Shown: positions 33,137 through 42,245 of the stretch, one piece after another
Layout: each line of letters starts with the position of its first letter
Numbering within the stretch: position 1 is the first letter of the stretch
DNA from: Gemmatimonas aurantiaca T-27
Lineage (GTDB): Bacteria > Gemmatimonadota > Gemmatimonadetes > Gemmatimonadales > Gemmatimonadaceae
DNA length: 64,000 bases
Assembly: GCF_000010305.1 (NCBI RefSeq)
Contig: NC_012489.1
Span: 1,364,001 to 1,428,000, forward strand
Direction of reading: 5' to 3'
Position numbers and translations under genes: made by a program
The notes under the pieces: model-generated
The model's database searches: none
The model's input: only the letters and a program-made list of their open reading frames with translations
What the model was told of the DNA's origin: nothing

Positions 33137-34558
33137 ATGCTCAAGTTTGGCTTGGTCACCCTCGGGTGCGACAAAAATACGGTGGACTCCGAACGGTACC
33201 TTGCCGACCTCGTCGCGCATGGCGCCGAAGCGGTGCAGGATCTGCGCGACGCCGACGTGGTGGTGGTCAACACCTGTGGTTTCATCGATGCCGCGAAGGC
33301 CGAATCCATCGAAGCCATTGTCGATGCCGCACGGCTCAAGGACGAAGGCCGCTGCAAGGCCGTCTTTGCGATCGGCTGCATGGTGGAGCGTCACAAAGAC
33401 GAGCTGCTCGAAGCGTTGCCCGAAGTCGATGTCTTCCTCGGCAACTCCGAGACCGACCGTCTGGTGCCCGAGCTGGTCGAACGTGGTCTGATCGGTGGCT
33501 CGCTCGTGGAGCATCCGGGGGTGCGCCTGTTTTCCGGCGACGCGGCCCATGTCCGCTACCTGAAGATCTCCGAAGGCTGCGATCACGGTTGCGCCTTTTG
33601 TGCGATTCCGCTCATGCGCGGCAAACACCGCTCGTTTGCCCTGGACGAACTCGTGCGGGAAGCGCAGTTGCTGGAAGTGCAGGGCGCGCGGGAGATCAAT
33701 CTCGTCGCGCAGGATCTGGCGCACTACGGACGCGATCGTCGCGATGGTCACGGTCTTCCCGAGCTGCTCGAAGCACTGGTGCGCGAAACGAGCATCCCGT
33801 GGATCCGCAACATGTACCTCTACAGCACCGGCATCACGCCGCGACTGCTCGAGGTGATTGCGGCCCATCCGCGCATTGTGCGATACCTCGACACGCCCAT
33901 GCAGCACGGCAGCGACGCCGTGCTCACGCGCATGCGTCGACCGGAACGCCAGAAGACCATTCGGGAGCGTCTCGCACGGTATCGGGACATCGTGCCCGAT
34001 CTCGCGGTGCGCACCAGTGTCATCGTGGGTTTCCCCGGTGAAACGGAAGACGATTTCAACATCCTCTGCGATTTCCTGGAAGAGATGCAGTTCGATCGTG
34101 TCGGCGTGTTCACGTATTCGCCGCAGGAAGGCACGCGCGCGCATGCCATGGAAGACGACGTAGCCGACTCCATCAAGCAGGAACGCAAGGAGCGCATCGA
34201 GGAGTTGCAGCGCGCCATCACGGCCGAACGCTACGAGCGGTTTCTCGGTCGTGAAGCGCGGGTGCTGGTGGAGCGTCGCGGTGACTACCCCGATGTGTGG
34301 ATGGCCCGCGCACCCTGGCAGGCCGATGACATCGATGGCCTCGTGCACGTGGATGTCCCGGAGTCGATGCGGAAAGTGCTCGTGTCTCCGGGCGCGTTCG
34401 TCGACGTGACCATCGATCATGTGGTCGACGACTACGATTTTGCCGCCACGTTGCAGCGGGTGGTGGATACACCGGCCGTTGCCGCTTCTGTCAAACCATC
34501 GCGGCAGCTCCCGCTCGTGGGACTGGGTGTGAGCTCTGCGGGCAGCTTTGGACGCTGA
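33137..34558 (+). CDS. rimO: Ribosomal protein S12 methylthiotransferase
   Basis: 473 aa. The UPF0004 domain (LVTLGCDKNTVDSERYLADL, NTCGFIDAAKAES, IGCMVERH) is followed by a radical SAM core with the cluster motif CDHGCAFCAIP. A MiaB-like region carries MYLYSTGITPRLLEV and the signature TSVIVGFPGETEDDF, and the C-terminus holds a TRAM domain (about 375-440). The opening GCDKNTVDSE is the RimO rather than MiaB form. It methylthiolates the conserved Asp of ribosomal protein S12 using two iron-sulfur clusters. The last 30 residues are a non-conserved tail. It begins a long plus-strand run continuing into hemL and beyond. Confidence 0.95.
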   Translation: MLKFGLVTLGCDKNTVDSERYLADLVAHGAEAVQDLRDADVVVVNTCGFIDAAKAESIEAIVDAARLKDEGRCKAVFAIGCMVERHKDELLEALPEVDVFLGNSETDRLVPELVERGLIGGSLVEHPGVRLFSGDAAHVRYLKISEGCDHGCAFCAIPLMRGKHRSFALDELVREAQLLEVQGAREINLVAQDLAHYGRDRRDGHGLPELLEALVRETSIPWIRNMYLYSTGITPRLLEVIAAHPRIVRYLDTPMQHGSDAVLTRMRRPERQKTIRERLARYRDIVPDLAVRTSVIVGFPGETEDDFNILCDFLEEMQFDRVGVFTYSPQEGTRAHAMEDDVADSIKQERKERIEELQRAITAERYERFLGREARVLVERRGDYPDVWMARAPWQADDIDGLVHVDVPESMRKVLVSPGAFVDVTIDHVVDDYDFAATLQRVVDTPAVAASVKPSRQLPLVGLGVSSAGSFGR

Positions 34559-34561
34559 ATC

Positions 34562-35869
34562 ATGACTGAGATGGTCCCTCATGCGCGCTCCGCCGAAATC
34601 ATGGCCCGGGCGCGCATGCGTTTTCCCGGCGGTGTGAATTCACCCGTTCGGGCGTTTCGTGGTGTCGGCGGTGAGCCTTTTGTCGCTGCCCGTGGCAAGG
34701 GCGCGCGTATCTGGGACGTCGACGGCAACGAATATTTCGACTACGTGCTGTCGTGGGGCCCGCTGGTGCTGGGTCACGCCCCCGATGTGGTGCTCCATGC
34801 GGTCAGTCAGGCCATGCTGGAGGGCACCAGCTTTGGTATGCCCACGGCGCGTGAGGTGGAGCTGGCCGATGCCATCGCCGGTCGTATGCCGCACCTCGAA
34901 ATGGTGCGCTTCACGTCGAGTGGCACCGAAGCCACCATGAGCATTGCACGGCTGGCCCGTGCTGTCACAAAGCGCGAACACATCCTCAAGTTCGATGGGT
35001 GTTATCACGGCCACGGCGACAGCTTTCTGGTTCGCGCCGGCAGCGGCGTTGCCACATTGGGACTGCCCGATTCACCGGGAGTGCCGGAGGCGCTGGCCAA
35101 GCTGACACTCACCTGTGCCTTCAATGATCTCGACGCCGTGGAGCGCATTGCGCGCGATGTACCACTGGCGGCCATCATGCTCGAACCCATCGTGGGCAAC
35201 AGTGGGTTCATCGAGCCGACACCGGGGTTCATCCAGGGGCTGCGGCGGATCGCTGACGAAACGGGGGCATTGCTCGTCTTCGATGAAGTTATGACCGGCT
35301 TCCGCATCGCCTTCGGGGGCGCCACCGAGTACTTCGGTGTGACGCCCGATCTGACCGCACTCGGCAAGGTGATCGGTGGCGGCTTGCCCGTGGCCGCCTA
35401 CGGTGGCTCGCGCACGCTGATGGAACACATCGCCCCCACGGGACCTGTGTACCAGGCGGGCACGCTGTCAGGCAACCCGCTCGCGATGGCGGCAGGCATT
35501 GCCACGCTGGGCGCGCTCACCCGTTCGGTGCACGACGAGATCACCAACCAGACGGCGGCGCTGGTGGACGGCTTGCGTGGCATCGCGACGCGCCGCGGCG
35601 TGCCGCTCAGTGCCCGGCATGTGGGATCGATGTGGGGCTTCTTCTTCCGTGATGGCGACGTGCACAGCTTCGACGATGCCAAACAGTCGGACGTGGCGCT
35701 GTTCCGTCGGTTTTTTCACGCGGCGCGCACCCGGGGCGTCAGCCTCGCGCCGTCCGCGTTCGAGGCGGCGTTCATGTCGGCGGCGCATGGACCGGCGGAA
35801 GTTGGCGAAACGCTCTCCCGTCTCGATGACGCGCTGGGCGCCGCACTGACCGACACCGCAGGCCACTGA
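34562..35869 (+). CDS. hemL: Glutamate-1-semialdehyde 2,1-aminomutase
   Basis: 435 aa, normal family length. It has FPGGVNSPVRAFRGVGG near the N-terminus, the PLP-site segments SSGTEATMSIARLARA and DEVMTGFRIAFGGA, and the PLP lysine in LGKVIGGGLPVAAYGG. A TGPVYQAGTLSGNPLAMAAG block completes the signature. It converts glutamate-1-semialdehyde to 5-aminolevulinate, the C5 route into heme and, where present, bacteriochlorophyll. No other tetrapyrrole gene is in the window. It starts 3 bp after rimO, so both are probably on one transcript. Confidence 0.96.
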   Translation: MTEMVPHARSAEIMARARMRFPGGVNSPVRAFRGVGGEPFVAARGKGARIWDVDGNEYFDYVLSWGPLVLGHAPDVVLHAVSQAMLEGTSFGMPTAREVELADAIAGRMPHLEMVRFTSSGTEATMSIARLARAVTKREHILKFDGCYHGHGDSFLVRAGSGVATLGLPDSPGVPEALAKLTLTCAFNDLDAVERIARDVPLAAIMLEPIVGNSGFIEPTPGFIQGLRRIADETGALLVFDEVMTGFRIAFGGATEYFGVTPDLTALGKVIGGGLPVAAYGGSRTLMEHIAPTGPVYQAGTLSGNPLAMAAGIATLGALTRSVHDEITNQTAALVDGLRGIATRRGVPLSARHVGSMWGFFFRDGDVHSFDDAKQSDVALFRRFFHAARTRGVSLAPSAFEAAFMSAAHGPAEVGETLSRLDDALGAALTDTAGH

Positions 35870-35874
35870 CGCCG

Positions 35875-37245
35875 ATGTCGAACACGCGCACGCAACGCCT
35901 CGCGAAGTGGCTGGCGCCATCGATGTTTGGTGGCGTCGTCATTGCCGCTGTGGTGGTTGCCTGCGCGCCGCTGCAACCGGGCATTGTGCCGCCGGTGCAG
36001 CCGCCAGCGCCGACGCCTGCCGAAGGGGGACGGGCACCGGTCGTGCGCGGCGAAGCCTCCGGACGGCTCGCGCCCGATCGCACGGTACTCATCGCCCTCG
36101 AAGGGCGTGCCGCGGCACCCATTGTGACGGCCACCGGTGCATGGCGCATCGACGAGCAGGGCGGGCGGGTCGCGTTGGTACGCGGCAGTGGCACCGAGCG
36201 CTGGCGCATTGAACAGCGCGGCGGGCTGCTGCGGGTGGCCGGTGATGGCAGTGATGCCACGCCCTGGCGCGAAGGGCCGTTCGTGGCCCGTCCGGCCAAT
36301 GGGGAAAGTCATCTCCGGTTCGGCAATCGGCGGTACCGCGGAGAGCTGCTCTTCACTGCGACCGACAGTGGGGTGTTGGTGGTGAATCGGCTCCCGGTGG
36401 AAGACTACCTGCGCGGTGTGGTGCCCATCGAGATTGGCACGCGACAGGAAGGTGATCTGGCCGCCATCGAGGCGCAGACCATCGCGGCTCGCAGTTACAC
36501 GTATATGCGCGTGCCGAGTGATGGGGCGCAGCAACCTGCGCGCGGTTGGCACATGACCGGCACCGTACAGTACCAGGTGTATGCGGGCATGGACGTGGAG
36601 CATCCGGTGATCAACGAGGCGGTCGATGCCACGGCCGGCCTTGTGCTGCGTTATGGCGGACTCATCGTGGATGCACCGTATTTTTCGTCGTGTGGTGGTC
36701 GCACGGCTGGGCCGCGCGAAGCCTGGCGCGGCGTGCGCGATGAACCCTACCTGCAACCGGTGGACGATATCGATCCACGCACCGGTCGTGCCTACTGTGA
36801 CCTCTCGCCGCGCAATCATTGGCACGCGGAGTTCGACGAGGCCCGGCTCCGCGACGTTGTCCGGCGTGCACTGCAGGCCGGTGGCGCGCGCGACCCACGT
36901 CCGGCGGCGGTCCGGAAGCTCGAAATCGGGGCACGCACACCCTCCGGTCGAGCCGAAACGGTGGTGTTGCGCACCGAACGCGGAACAGTGACCGTGCCGG
37001 CGCGTGATATTCGCAGCGTTCTCGCCGATACGCGTGGCGCGATACTGGCCAGCACGTATTTTTCCGTGGACCGCGAATCACGTACACGGGGGCAGCTCAC
37101 GGCTGTCACGTTGCGTGGTGCTGGCAACGGCCACGGAGTAGGGATGTGTCAGTGGGGAGCGATCGGGCGCGCACGCGCCGGCATCGATGCCCGCTCCATC
37201 TTGCGCCACTACTACCCGGGGACGGTCGTCGGTTTCGCGGACTGA
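35875..37245 (+). CDS. SpoIID/LytB-domain lipoprotein
   Basis: 456 aa. The N-terminus carries a hydrophobic stretch and a lipobox VVVACAP, so export and lipidation are likely. A proline-rich linker and a beta-rich region (about 60-165) precede the SpoIID domain (about 170-450). That domain has LPVEDYLRGVVPIEIG, AIEAQTIAARSYTY, YFSSCGGRTAGP, and GNGHGVGMCQWGAIGRARAG near the end. SpoIID-type proteins are lytic transglycosylases that act on peptidoglycan stripped of stem peptides. In a non-sporulating diderm this one would remodel denuded glycan, for example at division sites. It follows hemL by 5 bp. Confidence 0.9.
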   Translation: MSNTRTQRLAKWLAPSMFGGVVIAAVVVACAPLQPGIVPPVQPPAPTPAEGGRAPVVRGEASGRLAPDRTVLIALEGRAAAPIVTATGAWRIDEQGGRVALVRGSGTERWRIEQRGGLLRVAGDGSDATPWREGPFVARPANGESHLRFGNRRYRGELLFTATDSGVLVVNRLPVEDYLRGVVPIEIGTRQEGDLAAIEAQTIAARSYTYMRVPSDGAQQPARGWHMTGTVQYQVYAGMDVEHPVINEAVDATAGLVLRYGGLIVDAPYFSSCGGRTAGPREAWRGVRDEPYLQPVDDIDPRTGRAYCDLSPRNHWHAEFDEARLRDVVRRALQAGGARDPRPAAVRKLEIGARTPSGRAETVVLRTERGTVTVPARDIRSVLADTRGAILASTYFSVDRESRTRGQLTAVTLRGAGNGHGVGMCQWGAIGRARAGIDARSILRHYYPGTVVGFAD

Positions 37246-37314
37246 TTGTATGCCGGATCTCGGCAGCCGGTGTTCGGCACACGATCAGACGGATCGACAT
37301 CCCTGGAGGCGTGA

Positions 37315-38319
37315 ATGAAGGACGGCGTTCGCATCGCCGTGGTCGGCACAGGCGCTATCGCCCAACTGACGCACATCCCGGTTCTGTCCAAGCTGCGTGG
37401 CGCATCGCTGGTGGCGCTGTGCGACAATGACGGCGCCAAGGCGCGCGCGCTCGCCGACCGGTTCGGCGTTCCCGACGTGTTCACCGACTTCGAGGAACTG
37501 CTCGACAGCGACGAACTCGACGCCGTCGTCATCGCCACGCCCAATCACCTGCACGAGCCGCACGTGCTCAGCGCGCTGCGCCAGAAGCTGCACGTGTTGT
37601 GCGAGCGGCCGCTGGCCCTGTCACCGCGCGGCGTGGAACGCTGCCTTGCTGCGGCGCAACGGGCCGAACGGGTGTTGGCGGTGGGGCACAATCATCGGTT
37701 CCGGACCGATGTGCAGGCGCTGGATCAGTTCATTCGGAACTCGGAACTGGGGCAGGTGACATCCATCCGCGCCGGCTCGCTGCAGGTGCGTCGCAACGCG
37801 GACGGCTGGCGCAATCGTCGGGCCGAATCGGGTGGTGGCGTGTTTCTCGAGCAGGGGTTTCCGTTGCTCGACCTGGCTCTCTGGCTGGCGGACCAGCCGG
37901 CGCCGGTGCGCGTGAGTGCCAACATGCGCCGCGGTCGTGGCGCGGGCGCGGTGGAAGACACCATGCAGGTCTTTCTCGAATGCGAGAATGGTCTGGTGTT
38001 CATCATGGACCTGTCCTGGTCGCATGTCGGCGACGAAGATCGCTGGTGGTTCGAAGTGCACGCCACACGCGGTTCGGCGCGCCTGTCGCCATTGCGCGTC
38101 ACGAAGGAGCTCAACGGCCGCGCCGTCGATGTGTCACCATCCGGTGCGGCGTCGCGCGAAAGCCCGTTCCTGCAGAGCTATCGCGCAGAAATTGCGCACT
38201 TCCTGGCGATGATCCGCGGGGAAGTGGCGTACGAGCCACCCGCCGAACAGGTGATGGTGCAGCGCATTGTCGATGCGGTGTACAAGGCGGCGGATGACGG
38301 AAAGGAGATTCGGTTCTGA
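37315..38319 (+). CDS. Gfo/Idh/MocA-family oxidoreductase
   Basis: 334 aa. The N-terminal Rossmann fold starts RIAVVGTGAIAQLTHIPVL and contains VVIATPNHLHEPHVL. The C-terminal alpha/beta substrate domain contains GHNHRFRTDVQALD and SGGGVFLEQGFPLLDLALWL. Family members oxidise or reduce sugars, inositols or related alcohols with NAD(P). The usual EKP motif, whose Lys contacts the nicotinamide or substrate, reads CERPLAL here, so Lys is replaced by Arg. This may alter or reduce activity. A good Shine-Dalgarno sequence (GGAGG, 6 nt from the ATG) is present. Its stop overlaps the DUF4105 gene (TGATG). Confidence 0.9.
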   Translation: MKDGVRIAVVGTGAIAQLTHIPVLSKLRGASLVALCDNDGAKARALADRFGVPDVFTDFEELLDSDELDAVVIATPNHLHEPHVLSALRQKLHVLCERPLALSPRGVERCLAAAQRAERVLAVGHNHRFRTDVQALDQFIRNSELGQVTSIRAGSLQVRRNADGWRNRRAESGGGVFLEQGFPLLDLALWLADQPAPVRVSANMRRGRGAGAVEDTMQVFLECENGLVFIMDLSWSHVGDEDRWWFEVHATRGSARLSPLRVTKELNGRAVDVSPSGAASRESPFLQSYRAEIAHFLAMIRGEVAYEPPAEQVMVQRIVDAVYKAADDGKEIRF

Positions 38320-39626
38320 TGCGTCGTGGGATGTGGTGCGCCGCGTGGACGCTGCTGGCCGGACTCGTGGCCTGCAGCCCCACCGGTCCAGCGGACAATG
38401 TGCCCGTGACCCCGCCGCCCCCGGCGCCCGGTGTGTCGGCGGCATTGGACAGCACCCGCGCATCCCGCGGCGAATCGCTCGAAGTGGCGGTGTACACGTA
38501 CGGACCCGGTACCGAGATCTTCGAACGTTTCGGTCACATCGCCCTGGCGGTGCATGATCGCACGACCGGTGAAGACGTGGCGTTCAACTGGGGGATGTTC
38601 GACTTCAACCAGCCGAATTTTCTCACCCGCTTTCTCACCGGCGACACGAAGTACTGGATGGTCGGCTATCGCACCGACCAGTTCAACGCCGCGTACCAGG
38701 GCGAAGATCGCACGATCCGCAAGCAGGTGGTGGCTTTGACACCGGTGCAGCGTGGCGCCTTGTACGATTTCCTGGCGTGGAATGCCCAGGAACAGAACAA
38801 GTACTATCGCTACGACTACTATCGTGACAACTGCTCCACCCGCGTACGGGATGCACTCGACTGGGCATTGGGTGGGGCGCTGAAGTCGGCATTCAGCACC
38901 ACGCAGGGACATCACACTTGGCGGGATGAAACGGCGCGGATCACGGCCACTGATGTGCCGGTGTATGCCGGCATCCAGGTTGCCCTGGGGCGCAACGCCG
39001 ATGCCCATCTCGACGCGTGGGGAGAGTCGTTTCTGCCGGAACGTCTGGCCGATCATCTGGCCACCACGCGCATCGGCAACAGCGCCATCGTGCAGAGCGA
39101 TTCGGTGATCTTCACGGCGCAACGCACTCCACTGCCCGCGGCCGCCCCACAACGGTTGTGGATGGGGGCTGCACTGGGGTTGCTGCTGGCCGCGTTGGTG
39201 GTCGCGCTGTCGCGTGCGGCGCATGGCGGAATGCGTGTGGCTGGAACGGCTCTCACGCTGTTTGGTGTGCTGTGGTATCTGGTGGGCGGCTTGGTGGGCA
39301 CGGCGTTGCTGCTGGCGGCGACGGTCACCAAACACGCGCCCTACATGGGGAGCAATCTCTCGCTGCTGCTCTTCCACCCGCTGCTGTTGCTCGTGGCGGT
39401 GTTGTGGGCCTGGCGAGCCGCCGCTGGACGCGCCGGGCGTGCGGTGCGCGCAATGGCGATCCTCTCGGCGGGGTTTGCGGTGGTTGCACTCGTCCTCATC
39501 CACATCCCCGGCTTTACGCAGGGCAGCATGATCGTGGTGTTTGCGGTGCTCCCGGTGCATGTCGCGTTGGCCTGGGCCGCGCGGAACGCCAAGATGAACG
39601 CAGCACCACGTTTGCCGCAGTCCTGA
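38319..39626 (+). CDS. DUF4105 lipoprotein with C-terminal membrane domain
   Basis: 435 aa. A short signal with lipobox GLVAC is followed by a periplasmic DUF4105 domain (about 45-260) containing TYGPGTEIFERFGHIALAVHD, NWGMFDFNQPNFLTRF and YYRDNCSTRVRDALDW. DUF4105 has a papain-like/NlpC look, and the His of FGHIAL and the Cys of DNCST are candidate catalytic residues. About five TM helices fill residues 285-425. The function is not established; the domain resembles that of Lnb-type lipoprotein acyltransferases. The coupling to a Gfo/Idh oxidoreductase (1-nt overlap) is noteworthy but unexplained. Confidence 0.85.
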   Translation: MRRGMWCAAWTLLAGLVACSPTGPADNVPVTPPPPAPGVSAALDSTRASRGESLEVAVYTYGPGTEIFERFGHIALAVHDRTTGEDVAFNWGMFDFNQPNFLTRFLTGDTKYWMVGYRTDQFNAAYQGEDRTIRKQVVALTPVQRGALYDFLAWNAQEQNKYYRYDYYRDNCSTRVRDALDWALGGALKSAFSTTQGHHTWRDETARITATDVPVYAGIQVALGRNADAHLDAWGESFLPERLADHLATTRIGNSAIVQSDSVIFTAQRTPLPAAAPQRLWMGAALGLLLAALVVALSRAAHGGMRVAGTALTLFGVLWYLVGGLVGTALLLAATVTKHAPYMGSNLSLLLFHPLLLLVAVLWAWRAAAGRAGRAVRAMAILSAGFAVVALVLIHIPGFTQGSMIVVFAVLPVHVALAWAARNAKMNAAPRLPQS

Positions 39627-39636
39627 GCCGGACGCC

Positions 39637-41568
39637 GTGAACACCAAAGCCGGAGAGGGCACACGGGCTGGCACCGTGGCCGTGGGTATCGATGTGGGCG
39701 GGACATTCACCGACCTTGCGGCGGTGCATGACGATGGCGCGGTCTCCACCAGCAAGGTGCTGAGCGTGCCGGGTGATCGCGCACAGGGAGTGCTCGATGC
39801 GCTGCAAGCGGCCGGCGTGGCCGCGTCGGCGGTGAGTTCCATCGCCCATGGCACCACGGTGGTGACCAACCTGCTGCTCGAACGACGTGGCGCCCGCGTG
39901 GTGGCCTGTGCCACCCGGGGGTTCACCGATCTGCTGGAGCTCCGTCGACAGGAACGGGCGGCGCTGTATGACCTGTCGCAACAACATCCCGCGCCACTTG
40001 TTGCGCCGGACCAGGTGTTCGGTGTGCCCGAACGCATGGCACCCGAAGGAGTCGTCGAACCGCTCACCGACGCTGGCATGCATGCCGTGGTGCACGCCGT
40101 GCTCGATGCCGATCCGGAGACGATTGCCGTCACGCTGCTGCATGCGTATGCGCACCCGGCACACGAGCAGCAATTGGCTGAGGCGCTGCGCGCGGAGAGC
40201 GCACGTCGTGGCACGGCGGTTGATGTGATCACCAGCCATGACGTGTTGCCGGAGATCCGCGAGTATGAACGCATGGCCAGCACGGTGGCGGAAGCGTACG
40301 CACGTCCTGCCGTGCGCCGGTATCTCGATGGATTGAGTAGTCGCTTGTCGGCACGTGGCTATCCGGCGCCCCGCGTGATGACCTCATCGGGTGGCACCCT
40401 CACCGCAGCCGTCGCCGCGCAGCATGCGGCGGCCTTGGCGCTCTCCGGACCGGCCGGCGGCGTGACCGGTGCGGCCGCCGTTGCTCGCGCCCTTGGTGTA
40501 GCGCGCGCGTTGACCATCGATATCGGCGGCACCAGCGCTGATGTGGGATTGATCGAAGACGGTGAACCGCTGGTGGAACGTGGCGGCAATGTCGCCGGCG
40601 TGCCGATTGCCTTGCCACGGGTGTTGGTGGAAGCGGTCGCCGCCGGCGGTGGCAGTATCGCGTGGTTGGACGATGGTGGTGCGCTCCGTGCTGGTCCCGA
40701 GAGTGCGGGTGCCGCGCCTGGCCCGGCGGCCTATGCTCGTGGCGGGGAACGGGCGACCGTTACCGATGCGCACGTCGTGCTGGGCACGATTGCCGCCGGC
40801 GACTGGAGTGGTGGGGTGCGCATCGATCGCAATCGTGCGCGTGCGGCCCTTGCCGCGATCGCCGATCCCCTCGGTGTTTCCGTGGAGCGTGCCGCGACCG
40901 CCGTGATTGCCACGGCCGATGCGACGATGGCCCGTGCGCTGCGTCGTGTCTCGGTGGAGCGGGGGGTGGATCCACGCGGTATTCCCCTGATCGCGTTTGG
41001 TGGCGGTGGCCCACTGCACGCCTGTGGTCTCGCACAACTGCTGGGCATGCGGCAAGTCATCGTGCCGCCACATGCTGGCGTGTTGAGTGCGGTGGGCCTC
41101 GCGCTTGCGCCGGAACGCCGTGAATCACTCACGAGCTGCACACGCGCCCTCTCGCAATGGTCCGACGACGAGATGCGCGTTCTGCTGCACCAGGCCGCCC
41201 GGGTATTGGCCGCAGGGGAGATGTCGCTCGAAGCACGATGGTCGTTGCGTGCTCGTTATGTTGGCCAGGGCTATGAACTGGATATTCCCGTGACACTCGA
41301 CGATAGCGTCTCGCAGGTGACCGACCGTTTTGTCGCGCGCCACGAACAACGCACCGGATTCACACTCGATCGCGAGGTGGAGTGCATCAGTGCGCGGACC
41401 ACGTTGAGCGGTGTTGCCCGCACGGTGCGCTGGCATCGCACGCAGCGCGCTGACACCGTGCATGGTGCGGCGGTGGTGCCATTGCCCGACGCGACGTTGC
41501 TCGTCGCTGCTGGGTGGACCGCGCGTCCCCTCGATATCGGTGGATGGATGCTGGAGGCCGACGTATGA
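39637..41568 (+). CDS. Hydantoinase/oxoprolinase subunit A
   Basis: 643 aa from GTG 39637. It opens with the ATP-binding VGIDVGGTFTDLAAV of the hydantoinase A family, then AHGTTVVTNLLLERRGARV, SGPAGGVTGAAAVARALG, TIDIGGTSADVGLIEDG, and a C-terminal FGGGGPLHACGLAQLLGM block. With subunit B such enzymes hydrolyse hydantoins or 5-oxoproline with ATP, and related pairs carboxylate acetone or acetophenone. The partner B gene is at 42245, separated by a DNA-glycosylase-like gene that overlaps both neighbours. The substrate is not predictable from the sequence. Confidence 0.92.
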   Translation: MNTKAGEGTRAGTVAVGIDVGGTFTDLAAVHDDGAVSTSKVLSVPGDRAQGVLDALQAAGVAASAVSSIAHGTTVVTNLLLERRGARVVACATRGFTDLLELRRQERAALYDLSQQHPAPLVAPDQVFGVPERMAPEGVVEPLTDAGMHAVVHAVLDADPETIAVTLLHAYAHPAHEQQLAEALRAESARRGTAVDVITSHDVLPEIREYERMASTVAEAYARPAVRRYLDGLSSRLSARGYPAPRVMTSSGGTLTAAVAAQHAAALALSGPAGGVTGAAAVARALGVARALTIDIGGTSADVGLIEDGEPLVERGGNVAGVPIALPRVLVEAVAAGGGSIAWLDDGGALRAGPESAGAAPGPAAYARGGERATVTDAHVVLGTIAAGDWSGGVRIDRNRARAALAAIADPLGVSVERAATAVIATADATMARALRRVSVERGVDPRGIPLIAFGGGGPLHACGLAQLLGMRQVIVPPHAGVLSAVGLALAPERRESLTSCTRALSQWSDDEMRVLLHQAARVLAAGEMSLEARWSLRARYVGQGYELDIPVTLDDSVSQVTDRFVARHEQRTGFTLDREVECISARTTLSGVARTVRWHRTQRADTVHGAAVVPLPDATLLVAAGWTARPLDIGGWMLEADV

Positions 41569-42245
41569 CCGCGACCCCACCACCACGCAACGAGGCGCGC
41601 ATCCGCGGGATTTCCGTACCGATGCTCGTGCCTGCTGATGGACCGGTGCATGTGTTGCTGGTGGGAGAAGCGCCGGGACCGCGGGGTGCCGACAAAAGTG
41701 GCTATCCGTTTTTTGGGGACGGCGCCGGGCAGCATCTCTATACCGCGCTTGGGCGTCTGGGGGCGATGTCATTGCCACCAGCGACGCGCACGATGCCGTG
41801 GGATGGCGCACGGTTTGCCGCGGCCGGGCTTCGGCCCGAGCCACACGGCGTGGCACTGGGCAATGCGCTCGATCGGTGTCCCACCGACAACGGCATGACG
41901 TTTCGCACGCCCACTCGGGCAGAGCTCGAGAACGATCTCAATCTCGCGCGCCTGCATGCCGAAATCGCGCGTCTGTTGCCACGCGACCTGCGTGGCATCG
42001 TAACCTTGGGCAAGGTTGCGGCACGCACTGTGGAAGCGTGCCTGACGCGGTATCCGGTGTTGGCGGCGAAGGTTGTCACGCGTGCGGTACCCCATCCGTC
42101 GGCGCAGGGGCTGCTGTCCATGGCGCCCAATCGTGGCAAGGGCGCACGATTGGCCGATCTGCAGGAAACGTGGATGCAGCAGTGTGTCGCCGCCGTGATC
42201 GAAGCGGGCTATCCCGCTCCCGACACCTCACCGGCATCACGCTGA
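41565..42245 (+). CDS. Uracil-DNA glycosylase superfamily protein
   Basis: 226 aa from ATG 41565, which overlaps the hyuA stop by 4 nt; an upstream in-frame extension lies inside hyuA and is rejected. Motif A is [20 protein letters not shown], followed by [14 protein letters not shown] central [13 protein letters not shown] sits at the position of the substrate segment, and motif B is HPSAQG near residue 190. These are the marks of family 4/5-like uracil-DNA glycosylases. The four-Cys iron-sulfur cluster of family 4 and 5 is not evident (few Cys), so the activity may differ. The gene sits between the two hydantoinase subunits, with an ATGA overlap before it and a TGATG overlap after it. Confidence 0.8.
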   Translation: MTATPPPRNEARIRGISVPMLVPADGPVHVLLVGEAPGPRGADKSGYPFFGDGAGQHLYTALGRLGAMSLPPATRTMPWDGARFAAAGLRPEPHGVALGNALDRCPTDNGMTFRTPTRAELENDLNLARLHAEIARLLPRDLRGIVTLGKVAARTVEACLTRYPVLAAKVVTRAVPHPSAQGLLSMAPNRGKGARLADLQETWMQQCVAAVIEAGYPAPDTSPASR

